Origin: Sporosarcina sp. ACRSM
Lineage (GTDB): Bacteria; Bacillota; Bacilli; Bacillales_A; Planococcaceae
Reading direction: 5' to 3'
DNA: 64,000 nucleotides
Assembly: GCF_022346545.1 (NCBI RefSeq)
Contig: NZ_JAKRNU010000001.1
Coordinates: 496,001 to 560,000, forward strand
In this document: one piece after another, positions 44,712 through 54,097 of the stretch
How the letters are laid out: every line of letters starts with the position of its first letter
Position numbering within the stretch: the stretch's first letter is position 1
Made by a program: the position numbers and the translations under genes
The notes under the pieces: generated by a model
What the model was told of the DNA's origin: nothing
Seen by the model: the letters and a program-made list of their open reading frames with translations, nothing else
The model's database searches: none

Positions 44712-44760
44712 AAATAAGTATAGGCAATTGGGTGAACGATATATAAGGAGGACTTGAACT

Positions 44761-45126
44761 ATGTATATTGAAGATACAGGCATTGAAAATATTGTTGCCG
44801 ACTTATCCGTACTTGATGAACTCATGCACAAAAACGACCTGATCCGTGCAGGTCAATGGGACTATGAACGCGTAACATATGATAAGAAATATGTAATTAA
44901 AGAAGGTACATACTATTTACGGGTGTTCGGGTATACGACAGACGGAGATGTGGATACACGTGACGCGATCATCAATCTTAAAAAACCTGTACTCGGCAAG
45001 CACTACTATCCACATGGCGTTGAATATGGCGAAGACGAACATTTTCCTGAAAGCCTTGTCAAAGACTGTGTAGCGACATTAAAAGCAGTTAATACAGCAC
45101 TCATTCCTTATAACTTTAAAAAATAA
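44761..45126 (+). CDS. YugN-like protein
   Basis: A 121-aa soluble protein of the YugN-like family, recognised by MYIEDTGIENIVADLSVLDE, LIRAGQWDYERVTYD and GKHYYPHGVEYGEDEHFPE. Function unknown. AAGGAGG at 9 bp supports the ATG. It is a single-gene unit with its own promoter and terminator. Confidence 0.85.
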   Translation: MYIEDTGIENIVADLSVLDELMHKNDLIRAGQWDYERVTYDKKYVIKEGTYYLRVFGYTTDGDVDTRDAIINLKKPVLGKHYYPHGVEYGEDEHFPESLVKDCVATLKAVNTALIPYNFKK

Positions 45127-45138
45127 TCTTTATCGTAC

Positions 45139-45170
45139 GGCCGGGGAACCTCAGATTCTTCGGCTTTTTT
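45139..45170 (+). terminator. Terminator of yugN
   Basis: GGCCGGGGAA and TTCTTCGGC form an imperfect stem followed by TTTTTT. Confidence 0.8.
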
Positions 45171-45249
45171 GTAATTCCGCCTATCCTTCCTCATCATTCT
45201 CCTACTTTTTGGTTATAATTGGAGGAGTAATCTTTTGGAGGAATGTTTG

Positions 45250-46308
45250 TTGGCGAAATGGCTTACTAAACGTAATTTTATCATCAGTTTCTGTATTCTC
45301 ATCGCAATCTTCGTCGCCATCTTCATCATCCCAGTTTCAATTCCAATCATTTTGGCGCTTCTTACCGCATTCATTATCGATCCGTTCGTCAAATGGGCCG
45401 AAAGAAAATTTAAGTGGAGCCGCAAAGTATCCGTCATTTCCGTTTTCATTTTCGTTCTGGTCATTATTGCGTCGATCCTTTACTATACCGTCACGCAGTT
45501 AATCGGGAAGATTATAAAATTCTCAAAAGATGCGCCTGACTATTTCAACTCACTGTCCGGCGTTTGGATTGACGGGCAAAGTAAATTGCTGCAATATACA
45601 TCCGGAATGCCCGACGAAGTCGTCAAAGCCATTCAGAAAGAATTTAAAAATGGATTTGAGTCCATTCAAACGTCCATCCTCAATTTACTCAGTTACGAGA
45701 AGTTGATGACCATCATGACTGAAATCCCAAATTTCCTTGTCAGCTTGACCTTTTACATTATCGCTCTTTTTTTATTTATGCTGCAGTTACCCGAACTGAA
45801 AATCAGGCTCTTTAGACACTTAACCACTTCCACAGCGGAAAAAGCAAGATTTATGATTACGAAATTGAATGCCGTCATTTTCGGTTTTCTGAAAGCGCAA
45901 CTATTTGTGAGTCTGATCATTCTAGCTGTCACGTTTGTCGGACTGCTTTTCATCGCGCCCAAATATGCCATTTACATGTCCCTTCTCATTTGGATCATCG
46001 ATCTGCTTCCCATTTTAGGCGGGATCATCATCCTGATCCCTTGGGCGTTGTATCAATTCGTCAGCGGTGATATCGGAACAGGGACGAAATTGATCATTTT
46101 AGCTGTCATTCTTGTCATCATCCGGAACACGATCGAACCGAAAGTGATGGGCTCGCAAATCGGTCTGTCCCCACTTGCGACGTTAATTTCAATGTTTATC
46201 GGTTTGAAATTGATGGGCTTCCTCGGCCTGTTCGTCGGACCATTTGTCATCATCCTTTTCACAACCGCACGAGAAGCAGGAATGATTAAAATGAACTTTC
46301 GGATTTAG
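45250..46308 (+). CDS. AI-2E family transporter, YtvI-like
   Basis: Polytopic membrane protein of the AI-2E exporter superfamily. The 352-aa product has about seven membrane helices, the family segment FGFLKAQLFVSLIILAVTFVG, and IEPKVMGSQIGLSPLATLIS with IGLKLMGFLGLFVGP near the C-terminus. It most resembles YtvI, a sporulation membrane protein, but transport function is not shown. Two TTG codons (45235, 45250) each have GGAGG at good distance; I chose 45250 (MAKWLTKRN). Confidence 0.82.
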   Translation: MAKWLTKRNFIISFCILIAIFVAIFIIPVSIPIILALLTAFIIDPFVKWAERKFKWSRKVSVISVFIFVLVIIASILYYTVTQLIGKIIKFSKDAPDYFNSLSGVWIDGQSKLLQYTSGMPDEVVKAIQKEFKNGFESIQTSILNLLSYEKLMTIMTEIPNFLVSLTFYIIALFLFMLQLPELKIRLFRHLTTSTAEKARFMITKLNAVIFGFLKAQLFVSLIILAVTFVGLLFIAPKYAIYMSLLIWIIDLLPILGGIIILIPWALYQFVSGDIGTGTKLIILAVILVIIRNTIEPKVMGSQIGLSPLATLISMFIGLKLMGFLGLFVGPFVIILFTTAREAGMIKMNFRI

Positions 46309-46352
46309 GTCCTGATGTAGGTTGGCTAGTGGTATGGGACTGTTTTTATCTG

Positions 46353-46401
46353 TAAAAAAGGAGCGCGGACTAAACCGATACGTTTTAGTCCGCGCTCTTT
46401 T
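46353..46401. terminator. Bidirectional terminator between the AI-2E transporter gene and cydC
   Basis: A long stem GAGCGCGGACTAAA with TTTAGTCCGCGCTC, one bulged G, and A/T-runs on both sides; the genes converge here. Confidence 0.88.
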
Positions 46402-46407
46402 ATTCAT

Positions 46408-48144
46408 CTATTCATCAACCAAACCCCGATCCAGCCTATATAATTGTTGATAACGCTGATTCGTATTCATTAACTGCTCGTGGGTGCCTTGCATGGCAAT
46501 TCGTCCTTGATCTAAAAACAAGATTTGTTCCATTTGCTCGATGCCGATTAAATGATGCGTAATCCAAATAACCGTTTTATCCTGCAAACTTGTCAAAATG
46601 GTCTCGATCAACTCAGACTCCACTACCGGGTCTAAGCCAATGGTCGGTTCGTCCAAGATGACAATGGGTGTGTCTTTCAATAAAATTCTCGCCAACGCAA
46701 TCCGTTGTCTTTCCCCGCCCGAGAACCGCTGTCCGGTTTCCTCCATCTGCGTTTGTAAGCCATTCGGAAGCGAATCCATATAGTAATCCAATTTCACTTG
46801 TTTCATGACGTTTTCGATCTCTTCTATTGTCGCTTGCTGATTGCCTAAACGAATATTATTTTCAACCGTTGTCGCGAATAAATATGGTTTTTGATTTAAA
46901 ACGCCAACCAGGTCGTAAATCTGATCGCCATATTCGATCGGCGAATGGTCATTTATGAAGATTCCGCCGGAAGTGGGCTGGATGGCTCCTTGCAATAATT
47001 GAATCAAGGTCGATTTTCCAGCACCACTCTTTCCAAGCAAAGCTAGTTTTTGACCATATGGAATCGATAAGGATAGTTTGTGAAGCGCATCCGCTTGCTC
47101 GCCTTCATAGCGATAAGATATGTTATCGATTGAAATATCAGCTTTTTTGAACGCTTGTACATTTCCTTTACTTTCTCCCTTATCCTGAACAAACTGCTGA
47201 ATAGTTTTGATTCGTTGCAGCGATTCTCCATAAGCCGGTATTCGTTCAATTGCATGAGAAAGCGGAATGAGTCCTTCTAAAATCGGCAATGTTACTAACG
47301 TAAAGGCGGCGATATATGCGGGTATTATTTCCCCATGTTGTGCTGCATTCCCCGCCCAAATGCCAACCATCACTAAAATCACACCTGAGATGATTTGCAG
47401 TTGAAACCCTCGGGATTGATTCCAATAGGCTAGCTTATTTTCCATTCTATGACTTGTTCTGCTATCCTTCATGAAACCTGTAATGAAATGATCTTTTCTT
47501 CCGCTAATCATCCAATCGCTAATGCCGAATACAGCATCTGTTAACGTCCGATACAGCTGTCCACGCTTCTTTTTCGCATCACGCTGATGCTTCTTTAATG
47601 TATATAAAGAAAACAATGGATAAACGAAAACGATTATACTTAGACAAAATGCCATCCAAATCGCAAATAGCCAATCGAAGAGCGCTAGCATCGTTATCGC
47701 GTAAACGAATAAACAAAGACCGACGGCAGTTGGAAAAATCGTACGAATATAGACATCTTGTAAATGTTCAATGTCATCTGCTAGTGTACCGAGTAAATCT
47801 CCGGTTTGAAAGCGCTGGCGGATCAATAAGGCTTGCGGTTCAAGCATGCCGTATAATTTAACACGCATTTCCGATAAGATTTTCAAAACCGCATTATGGC
47901 CGGCTATACGCTCCAAGTAATGACTGACGGCACGAGATAATCCAAATGTGCGAACTAACACGATAGGTATATATAAAAGTAAAATGGTCTCCGGCATTTC
48001 GGATGCTCTAGAGATCAGATAGCCTGAAACGAATGTCAACATTGCACCCGATAGGACGGCTAGTACACCTAAGAGGATGGTCGCCAGCATAGCTTTCTTA
48101 TATTTTTTAAGATACGGTGCGATATACGTCTGAAATAACGTCAT
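46408..48144 (-). CDS. cydC: ABC transporter CydC (thiol exporter for cytochrome bd assembly)
   Basis: Half of the CydDC exporter that sends thiols (and influences haem) to the cell exterior, needed for cytochrome bd assembly. The 578-aa fusion has a six-helix membrane domain (about 15-310) and an ATPase domain with Walker A GKSGAGKSTL, signature FSGGERQRIALARIL and Walker B IVILDEP. Starts with ATGA overlap on the cydD stop. Confidence 0.93.
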   Translation of the reverse strand: MTLFQTYIAPYLKKYKKAMLATILLGVLAVLSGAMLTFVSGYLISRASEMPETILLLYIPIVLVRTFGLSRAVSHYLERIAGHNAVLKILSEMRVKLYGMLEPQALLIRQRFQTGDLLGTLADDIEHLQDVYIRTIFPTAVGLCLFVYAITMLALFDWLFAIWMAFCLSIIVFVYPLFSLYTLKKHQRDAKKKRGQLYRTLTDAVFGISDWMISGRKDHFITGFMKDSRTSHRMENKLAYWNQSRGFQLQIISGVILVMVGIWAGNAAQHGEIIPAYIAAFTLVTLPILEGLIPLSHAIERIPAYGESLQRIKTIQQFVQDKGESKGNVQAFKKADISIDNISYRYEGEQADALHKLSLSIPYGQKLALLGKSGAGKSTLIQLLQGAIQPTSGGIFINDHSPIEYGDQIYDLVGVLNQKPYLFATTVENNIRLGNQQATIEEIENVMKQVKLDYYMDSLPNGLQTQMEETGQRFSGGERQRIALARILLKDTPIVILDEPTIGLDPVVESELIETILTSLQDKTVIWITHHLIGIEQMEQILFLDQGRIAMQGTHEQLMNTNQRYQQLYRLDRGLVDE

Positions 48145-49862
48145 CCTCTCACCCCCTTCCTATGCGCCTGCATCAACTTGCCATATGCACCTGATTTCCT
48201 TAAGAGCTGTTCATGCGTACCCATTTCAACAATTTGACCGTCCTCCACCACAAAAATAAGATCCATATTTTTCATCCAGTGCAAACGGTGGGTAGCAAAA
48301 AACACTAATTTATTTTCCAGCATCGGCAACATCGTCTCTTTAATCTCATGTTCCGTTTCAATATCCAAATGGGCTGTAGGCTCATCGAATAAAAGAATCG
48401 AGCGGTTTTGCAATAACGACCGTGCTAATGCAATCCGTTGCTCTTCCCCGCCGCTCAAAATCCGACCAGCTTGCCCAATTTTTTCATCATAACCATTCGG
48501 GAAACTTTGGATCAATTCATTCAGGCCGGCCATATTGGCTGCACGCTCAACCTCTTCACGCGTTGCATTCGGTTCATAAAAACGGATGTTTTCAGCGATT
48601 GTCCCCGAAAAAATCGTAGGGTGCTGTGGAATATACGTCAACTGGTCTTGCCAGTTCGGTACAGATAAGTGATTGAAATCGACGCCATCAATTGAAATCA
48701 TTCCCGTCGACGGCTGTGTAAACCCAGATAATAAATCAATCAATGTGGATTTCCCTGCACCTGAAGTCCCGACAATCCCGATCTTTTGATAGCCTGCGAC
48801 CGTAAAATTGATCGTTTGTAAAATATCCCACTCTTCCTCGGATTTTTTTCCTATTCCTCGGAAGATTAACCGACTATTTTCTGTCCATGTCGGAGCAGAT
48901 GGCAGACTCTTTTGATCGACTGTTTTTTCAACTAGCAAGCCGCGAATTTGTTGACCCGCTTCTTTCCCATCCATCGTTGCGTGGTAATCATTACCAAGCT
49001 CGCGGATAGGCGAAAAATATTCCGGCGCTAAGATGAGGATTGCCAAGGCGACTTCAAGACCGATATGCCCGCCGATCAGCCTTACCCCCAGTTCAACTGC
49101 AATAATCGCAATCGATATACTGGTGAAGAAATCCAATGCAAAAGTAGATAAAAAAGCGACGCGTAACGTCCGGTTCGTGGCAATCCGGTATTTATCGCTT
49201 ACAACTTCAATCGCTTTTTGATGTGATTTACTGCGTCCTAAATATTTCAACGTAACAAGCCCGCGCAGCGAATCAACAAAATGGCGCGATAATAGTTTAT
49301 ACGTATCCATTTGGGCATCCATTTGTTTTTGGGCTGCATAGCCGAGCAAGATCAAAAAGACAACCAGAATCGGCAAGACGATCGCCAATATGATGCCCGA
49401 AAGTCGATCTACTGTGAAAATGTATAGGACCAACACAAACGGTATAATCCCCATCGCCATAAAGCGAGGAATAAATAATTCCAAGTACGTTTTAAATTGA
49501 GGAATCCCCTCTAATACAAGGGTGATGAGATTACCCGACCCATGCTTACCGATACTTCTCGGTCCAAGGTCAAATACTTTTTGTACAAGCATTTGCTGCA
49601 ACGAAAGCGCAGTGCGATCCGCAAATCGATAAGCGACTCGCTCTTTCCCCCACTGCAAAAAATGACGCAAAATATGCGCCACAAGAAAGATCAAAAACGA
49701 GGGGAGGACTGCCGACAAAGCAGCCCCTTGAAACATACGAGTAATCGCTTTTGATAAATACAATGCTTGAAAGATAATTACAACCGCTTGACCGAGCGTT
49801 AACAGGCCAATCAGCGCCATTACAGATTTACTACCTTTGTAGTGAAATAAATGTTTGTCCAT
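48141..49862 (-). CDS. cydD: ABC transporter CydD (thiol exporter for cytochrome bd assembly)
   Basis: Partner half-transporter of CydC. The 573-aa protein has an N-terminal membrane domain (about 10-300) and an ATPase domain with Walker A GTSGAGKST, signature LSGGEEQRIALARSLL and Walker B SILLFDEPTAHLD. The ATG at 49862 overlaps the cydB stop codon (TGATG). Gene order cydA, cydB, cydD, cydC fits the Bacillus cydABCD operon. Confidence 0.94.
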   Translation of the reverse strand: MDKHLFHYKGSKSVMALIGLLTLGQAVVIIFQALYLSKAITRMFQGAALSAVLPSFLIFLVAHILRHFLQWGKERVAYRFADRTALSLQQMLVQKVFDLGPRSIGKHGSGNLITLVLEGIPQFKTYLELFIPRFMAMGIIPFVLVLYIFTVDRLSGIILAIVLPILVVFLILLGYAAQKQMDAQMDTYKLLSRHFVDSLRGLVTLKYLGRSKSHQKAIEVVSDKYRIATNRTLRVAFLSTFALDFFTSISIAIIAVELGVRLIGGHIGLEVALAILILAPEYFSPIRELGNDYHATMDGKEAGQQIRGLLVEKTVDQKSLPSAPTWTENSRLIFRGIGKKSEEEWDILQTINFTVAGYQKIGIVGTSGAGKSTLIDLLSGFTQPSTGMISIDGVDFNHLSVPNWQDQLTYIPQHPTIFSGTIAENIRFYEPNATREEVERAANMAGLNELIQSFPNGYDEKIGQAGRILSGGEEQRIALARSLLQNRSILLFDEPTAHLDIETEHEIKETMLPMLENKLVFFATHRLHWMKNMDLIFVVEDGQIVEMGTHEQLLRKSGAYGKLMQAHRKGVRG

Positions 49863-50875
49863 CAATAGTCCAAATGCTCCTTTTTAGACACCCGTTTACG
49901 GAAAACATAATACGTCCAAAATGTATAACCCAGAACAACTGGAAGCATTGTTGCCGCCACGATGGTCATGACACGAAGTGAATAACTCCCCGATGCTGCA
50001 TCATAAATCAATATATTTTGAGCAGCTCCTAACGAACTAATCATCACATTCGGGAACAATCCGATAAAAAAGGAAGCTGTAATGAGTATGAGAATAATCC
50101 CTGTAATTGTAAAACTAAATCCTTCTTTCCTATTGCGTAATTGAAGGAATAGAACGCCATACAAAATTCCGGCAAGAATGTACATCGGAATTAAAATCGA
50201 CCCTTTTGTAGAAAACACTTCTGTATGAACAGTTGTCAATATCGTAAACAAAAGAGTCATCATACCGGTCATCACATACCATTTCAGTGCTTCTTTCCGA
50301 GCCCGTTCGCGTAGTTCCCCAGTTGTCTTCAATGAAATAAAGGTCAAGCCATGCAAATAGGATAATGCGACAAAAGTAAGTCCACCAACCACTGTATAGA
50401 CATTCACAATATCCAAGAACCCCGCATACATATTCATGTCCGCATCAATCGGTAAACCATGAATTAGTCCTGTAAATAGCATGCCCAGTAAAAATGGCGG
50501 TAGAATGCTGCCGAGAAAAATCGACCAATCCCATGTTTTGACCCATCGCTCAGATTCGACTTTCTCCCTAAATTCAAAGGCAACCCCTCTTGCGATTAAC
50601 GCAAGTAATAGAACACTAACCAACATATAATAACCGCTCAACAAAGTTGCATACCAATGGGGGAACGCTGCAAACATAGCCCCTAAAGCTGTCACAAGCC
50701 ATACTTCATTCGCCGCCCAAGTCGGACCGATCGTCTGATTGAGCATCCGCCTATCCAGATCATTTTTAGCGAGAAATCTTGTGCTCATGCCTACGCCAAA
50801 GTCAAATCCCTGCAGAAACATAAATCCAACAAAGAGGACGCCTATCAATAAAAACCAAAGCTCACTTAGCTGCAT
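49862..50875 (-). CDS. cydB: Cytochrome bd ubiquinol/menaquinol oxidase subunit II
   Basis: Structural subunit of the cytochrome bd quinol oxidase. The 337-aa protein has about eight to nine membrane helices and the family N-terminus LSELWFLLIGVLFVGFMFLQ followed by GFDFGVG, then RRMLNQTIGPTWAANEVWL. ATG 50875 has AGGAGAG and overlaps the end of cydA by 14 bp; the longer frame inside cydA is not used. Confidence 0.95.
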   Translation of the reverse strand: MQLSELWFLLIGVLFVGFMFLQGFDFGVGMSTRFLAKNDLDRRMLNQTIGPTWAANEVWLVTALGAMFAAFPHWYATLLSGYYMLVSVLLLALIARGVAFEFREKVESERWVKTWDWSIFLGSILPPFLLGMLFTGLIHGLPIDADMNMYAGFLDIVNVYTVVGGLTFVALSYLHGLTFISLKTTGELRERARKEALKWYVMTGMMTLLFTILTTVHTEVFSTKGSILIPMYILAGILYGVLFLQLRNRKEGFSFTITGIILILITASFFIGLFPNVMISSLGAAQNILIYDAASGSYSLRVMTIVAATMLPVVLGYTFWTYYVFRKRVSKKEHLDY

Positions 50876-52265
50876 GTGGTATCTCTCCTGTCTCAAAAGG
50901 ATCCGAAGTTGAAACATCCTCTTTTACTTTTTCATGTGGCCCTTGTTTAATGACCCTTACAAACAAGAACACCATAATTGCACCGAGGATAAAATAGATC
51001 GTCGAGAAAGTGATTAATGAAAATAACACCTTCCCTGCTGATACGTTTGGCGAAACTGCATCCGCCGTCTTCATTAAACCATTGACAACCCATGGCTGCC
51101 GTCCAATTTCAGACATAATCCAACCAAATGAGTTTCCTATAAATGGTAAAAATATAGCAGGGACCATCAGTTTTAAGTATGCTGAACTTTCCTCAAGCTT
51201 TTTCCTATACGATAAAAACAACCCGATGGCGCTTAATAAGATCAGTAAACCGCCAGTTCCAGCCATAATCCGGAAACTCCAAAAAGTAGTTTTGACAGGC
51301 GGAATATAGCTGCCATCTCCAAATTTCAACACGTATTTCTCCTGCAATGTGTTCATGCCTTCAACTTTACCTTCAAACTTTCCATACGCTAAGTAACTTA
51401 ATAAATAAGGAATATCGATACGATTTGTACTCGTTTTATTTTCTACATCTATATTCGTGACGACTGTCCACGCCGCCGGATCTCCACTGTCTTCCCATAA
51501 CCCTTCAGCAGCCGCCATTTTCATCGGCTGGGCATGCATTAAATAGGTTGCCTGAGAGTGTCCTGTGAAAGCAAGCCCAAATCCTGAGATGAAGCCGACC
51601 AACAGTGCGATATTTATTGAACGCTTAAAGAGATCAACATCTCGCTTTCTGTAAATGTACCAAGCGCTCACACCGATAATGAAAAAAGCTCCTGTCGCAA
51701 AACTTCCAAAAACAGTATGTGGAAAAGCGACCCATAGCTTCTCATTTGTCAGTACAGCGAGGAAATCATTCATTTCTGCACGTCCGTTTTGTAAGACATA
51801 ACCAACAGGATTATGCATGAACGAGTTGGCAGCCATAATCCAGAACGCAGACAGCATCGTTCCGATTGAAACAAGCCAAATACAAGCTAAGTGAACTTTT
51901 TCAGGTAATTTATTCCGACCGAAAACCCATAAGCCAATAAATGTGGATTCCAAAAAGAATGCAAGCAATGCCTCAAACGCTAATGGAGCCCCGAAGATAT
52001 CACCGACGAATCGGGAATAAGTCGACCAGTTCATACCAAACTGAAACTCCTGAAAAATTCCAGTTACAACACCGATTGCAAAATTGATGAGAAAGAAGAT
52101 ACTCCAGAACTTTGTCATCTTTAAATAGACTTCCTGTTTTTTAAAGACATACATCGTCTGCATAATCGCAATCAGTAACGCAAGCCCAATGGATAAGGGA
52201 ACAAAAATAAAGTGGAACAATGTTGTTGAAGCAAATTGAATCCTTGCAAGTAGTAATGCATCCAT
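50862..52265 (-). CDS. cydA: Cytochrome bd ubiquinol/menaquinol oxidase subunit I
   Basis: Catalytic haem-bearing subunit that oxidises quinol and reduces oxygen with high affinity. The 467-aa protein has about nine membrane helices. Conserved elements include ARIQFASTTLFHFIFVPLSI (haem-ligand histidine), EFQFGMNWSTYSRFVGDIFG, and GRQPWVV. Its short Q-loop is the Bacillus type. ATG 52265 has GGAGGT at 10 bp. First gene of cydABCD; likely controlled by the redox sensor Rex. Confidence 0.96.
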   Translation of the reverse strand: MDALLLARIQFASTTLFHFIFVPLSIGLALLIAIMQTMYVFKKQEVYLKMTKFWSIFFLINFAIGVVTGIFQEFQFGMNWSTYSRFVGDIFGAPLAFEALLAFFLESTFIGLWVFGRNKLPEKVHLACIWLVSIGTMLSAFWIMAANSFMHNPVGYVLQNGRAEMNDFLAVLTNEKLWVAFPHTVFGSFATGAFFIIGVSAWYIYRKRDVDLFKRSINIALLVGFISGFGLAFTGHSQATYLMHAQPMKMAAAEGLWEDSGDPAAWTVVTNIDVENKTSTNRIDIPYLLSYLAYGKFEGKVEGMNTLQEKYVLKFGDGSYIPPVKTTFWSFRIMAGTGGLLILLSAIGLFLSYRKKLEESSAYLKLMVPAIFLPFIGNSFGWIMSEIGRQPWVVNGLMKTADAVSPNVSAGKVLFSLITFSTIYFILGAIMVFLFVRVIKQGPHEKVKEDVSTSDPFETGEIPHAAK

Positions 52266-52299
52266 ACAGGTCATACCTCCATTTTTCCTTTCTTTTTTC

Positions 52300-52408
52300 A
52301 TTATAACCTGAGAGGAAAAAATGTTTGTGAACAATTGAACAAAACTCCGTTACGAAATTAGTAACTCTGTATTATGACATTTTTATTACTGTTATAACTA
52401 CTTCACAA
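52300..52408 (-). promoter_or_regulatory. cyd operon promoter region with candidate Rex sites
   Basis: A minus-strand -10 TATAAT lies at 52300-52305. TTGTGAACAATTGAACAA (52325-52342) has one perfect Rex half-site (TTGTGA) and an imperfect partner, over the -35 region. A second TTGTGAA half-site lies at 52402-52408 (minus strand). Rex represses cyd operons of Bacillota at high NAD+/NADH. The remaining gap up to the terminator at 52494 is A+T-rich with no gene. Confidence 0.5.
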
Positions 52409-52493
52409 ACTTCTCATATATACAATTTATAACAATACTTATTATTGATATTACATCTGTTTCATCAATAAATAATCACTTTATAATACAACT

Positions 52494-52530
52494 AAAAAAG
52501 CCCCTCGACCGTTTTCGTAGTCGAGGGGCT
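52494..52530 (-). terminator. Terminator after the YfmQ-like gene
   Basis: AGCCCCTCGAC (52499-52509) pairs with GTCGAGGGGCT (52520-52530), followed by TTTTTT on the minus strand. It lies about 95 bp past the yfmQ-like stop. Confidence 0.88.
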
Positions 52531-52625
52531 AAATTCTTTGTTATCAATCACTTGTTAATATTTAATAATTACTCTCACACATTATATATTTTTTTATCAA
52601 AATTGAATACTTAAGAAGATGTTTA

Positions 52626-53075
52626 TCAAGCCTTTTCATTTATATTATTCAAAGTGGAAAAACTTTGTAAATACTCAGATCTAATGCTAAAAGAAGCAAC
52701 ATTTTTCTTCCACTGCTTGACGACATCAACGTGATCATCGTAACTATAAAGAAAAAAATTCATTTCTTTTTTTCTTCTTTTTACTTTGATGACAAATGGA
52801 ATAACAGTAGTCTCTGGATGGAGAAACAATCCTTCATTCCCCGGGAATATGTGGTTTCTTTCTAAAAATTGAGCTTCGTTAAAATAGTTATTAAATCTAT
52901 TTTTTTCTTCTTCCTCTAAGTGTATTCCGTTAAATGTTACACTAATATCTTTCGGATCAAGTTTTGGATGAAGTGCAAATTTACTTAAAACCCATCCTAC
53001 AAGTGCACTTGTAGGACTCGATAGAAATATTAAAATTGTTCCGATTACTATAATAGCAATTGTCAGCCATGTCAT
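52626..53075 (-). CDS. YfmQ-like membrane-anchored protein
   Basis: A 149-aa protein with one N-terminal hydrophobic helix (about 4-22) and a soluble domain containing PKDISVTFNGIHLEEEEKNR, HIFPGNEGLFLHPE and YSYDDHVDVVKQWKK. It resembles the YfmQ family of Bacillus; function unknown. Single gene with its own terminator. Confidence 0.65.
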   Translation of the reverse strand: MTWLTIAIIVIGTILIFLSSPTSALVGWVLSKFALHPKLDPKDISVTFNGIHLEEEEKNRFNNYFNEAQFLERNHIFPGNEGLFLHPETTVIPFVIKVKRRKKEMNFFLYSYDDHVDVVKQWKKNVASFSIRSEYLQSFSTLNNINEKA

Positions 53076-53212
53076 TTCGTCTAAACTCCTTAATTAATAA
53101 TTTACCTGTACGTACTTGTTTTCTCTCATAAGAAAAATATGATCAACATCTATTTTAATGAATTGATAAGTTTTGTAACCATCCACTTAAACAATTTCTT
53201 CCTCATCCACTT

Positions 53213-53260
53213 TTAAAAAAGAACTCCAAAAAGTCAGTCAAAACTTACTTTCTGGAGCTC
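53213..53260 (-). terminator. Terminator of the SDR gene
   Basis: GAACTCCAAAAAGTCAGT (53221-53238) pairs with ACTTACTTTCTGGAGCTC (53243-53260) with mismatches; TTTTTT follows on the minus strand. Confidence 0.75.
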
Positions 53261-53271
53261 CTGCTATTTAC

Positions 53272-53982
53272 TTACACTGGACGAACTGTAATTTCATTGA
53301 CATTCACATAGTCAGGTTGGGTAACAGCATAGACAACAGCCTTTGCAATATCCGCTGCCTCAAGCATTTTACGATCATTCCAAGTGCGATTGCTGTTCAA
53401 GTTTGTATCTACCATTCCAGGCGAAATATTTGTTATCCTTACACCTGTTCTAGCAAGTTCCTTTTCCAACCCCATGGAAATGGCCCGCACAGCATATTTT
53501 GTAGCACTATAGACGGTACTTGTTTTTGAAACCTCATGACCAGCAACAGAAGCAATATTGATAATATGACCGGTTGAACGGCTCAACATGGATGGCAACA
53601 CAGCATGAATGCCGTAAAGTACACCTTTTATATTCACATCGATCATCTGCTCCCAATCCTCCACCTGCCCAGATCGGATGGAAGCGGTTCGCATTTGTCC
53701 AGCATTATTGACAAAAATATCTACATTTCCTAATTCTGCTTGTGCCTTTTCCACAAGCTGATTAACGTCACTTTGAACGGACAGATCCGCTTGAATAGCA
53801 ACTATTTTTACCTTGCCATTTGCGATCTCTGTAATTTCATTTTTTACTTCGTCTAATTTTTCCAGCCTGCGGGCGGCCAAGACAACATTTGCTCCCTCCA
53901 TAGCTAATTCCTTAGCAATAGCAGCCCCAATTCCACTGCTGGCACCCGTAACAATCGCTGTTTTTCCTTGTAGCCTGTTCAT
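53272..53982 (-). CDS. Short-chain dehydrogenase/reductase
   Basis: NAD(P)-dependent oxidoreductase of the classical SDR family. The 236-aa protein has the cofactor motif TGASSGIG (12-19), NNAG (about 91-94), the catalytic serine in INIASVAG and YSATK (Tyr-x3-Lys). Substrate cannot be told. It lies downstream of the decayed flavin oxidoreductase gene in a run of oxidoreductases on the same strand. Confidence 0.9.
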   Translation of the reverse strand: MNRLQGKTAIVTGASSGIGAAIAKELAMEGANVVLAARRLEKLDEVKNEITEIANGKVKIVAIQADLSVQSDVNQLVEKAQAELGNVDIFVNNAGQMRTASIRSGQVEDWEQMIDVNIKGVLYGIHAVLPSMLSRSTGHIINIASVAGHEVSKTSTVYSATKYAVRAISMGLEKELARTGVRITNISPGMVDTNLNSNRTWNDRKMLEAADIAKAVVYAVTQPDYVNVNEITVRPV

Positions 53983-54097
53983 GACAATCTCCCCCTTCTA
54001 ATTCTTTCCATCATGATAACATGATTTCACGAAAAACATACGTCAAGCAAACTCCAACAAAATTTATCAATTACGCTAAAATGATCACTCTTACCGT

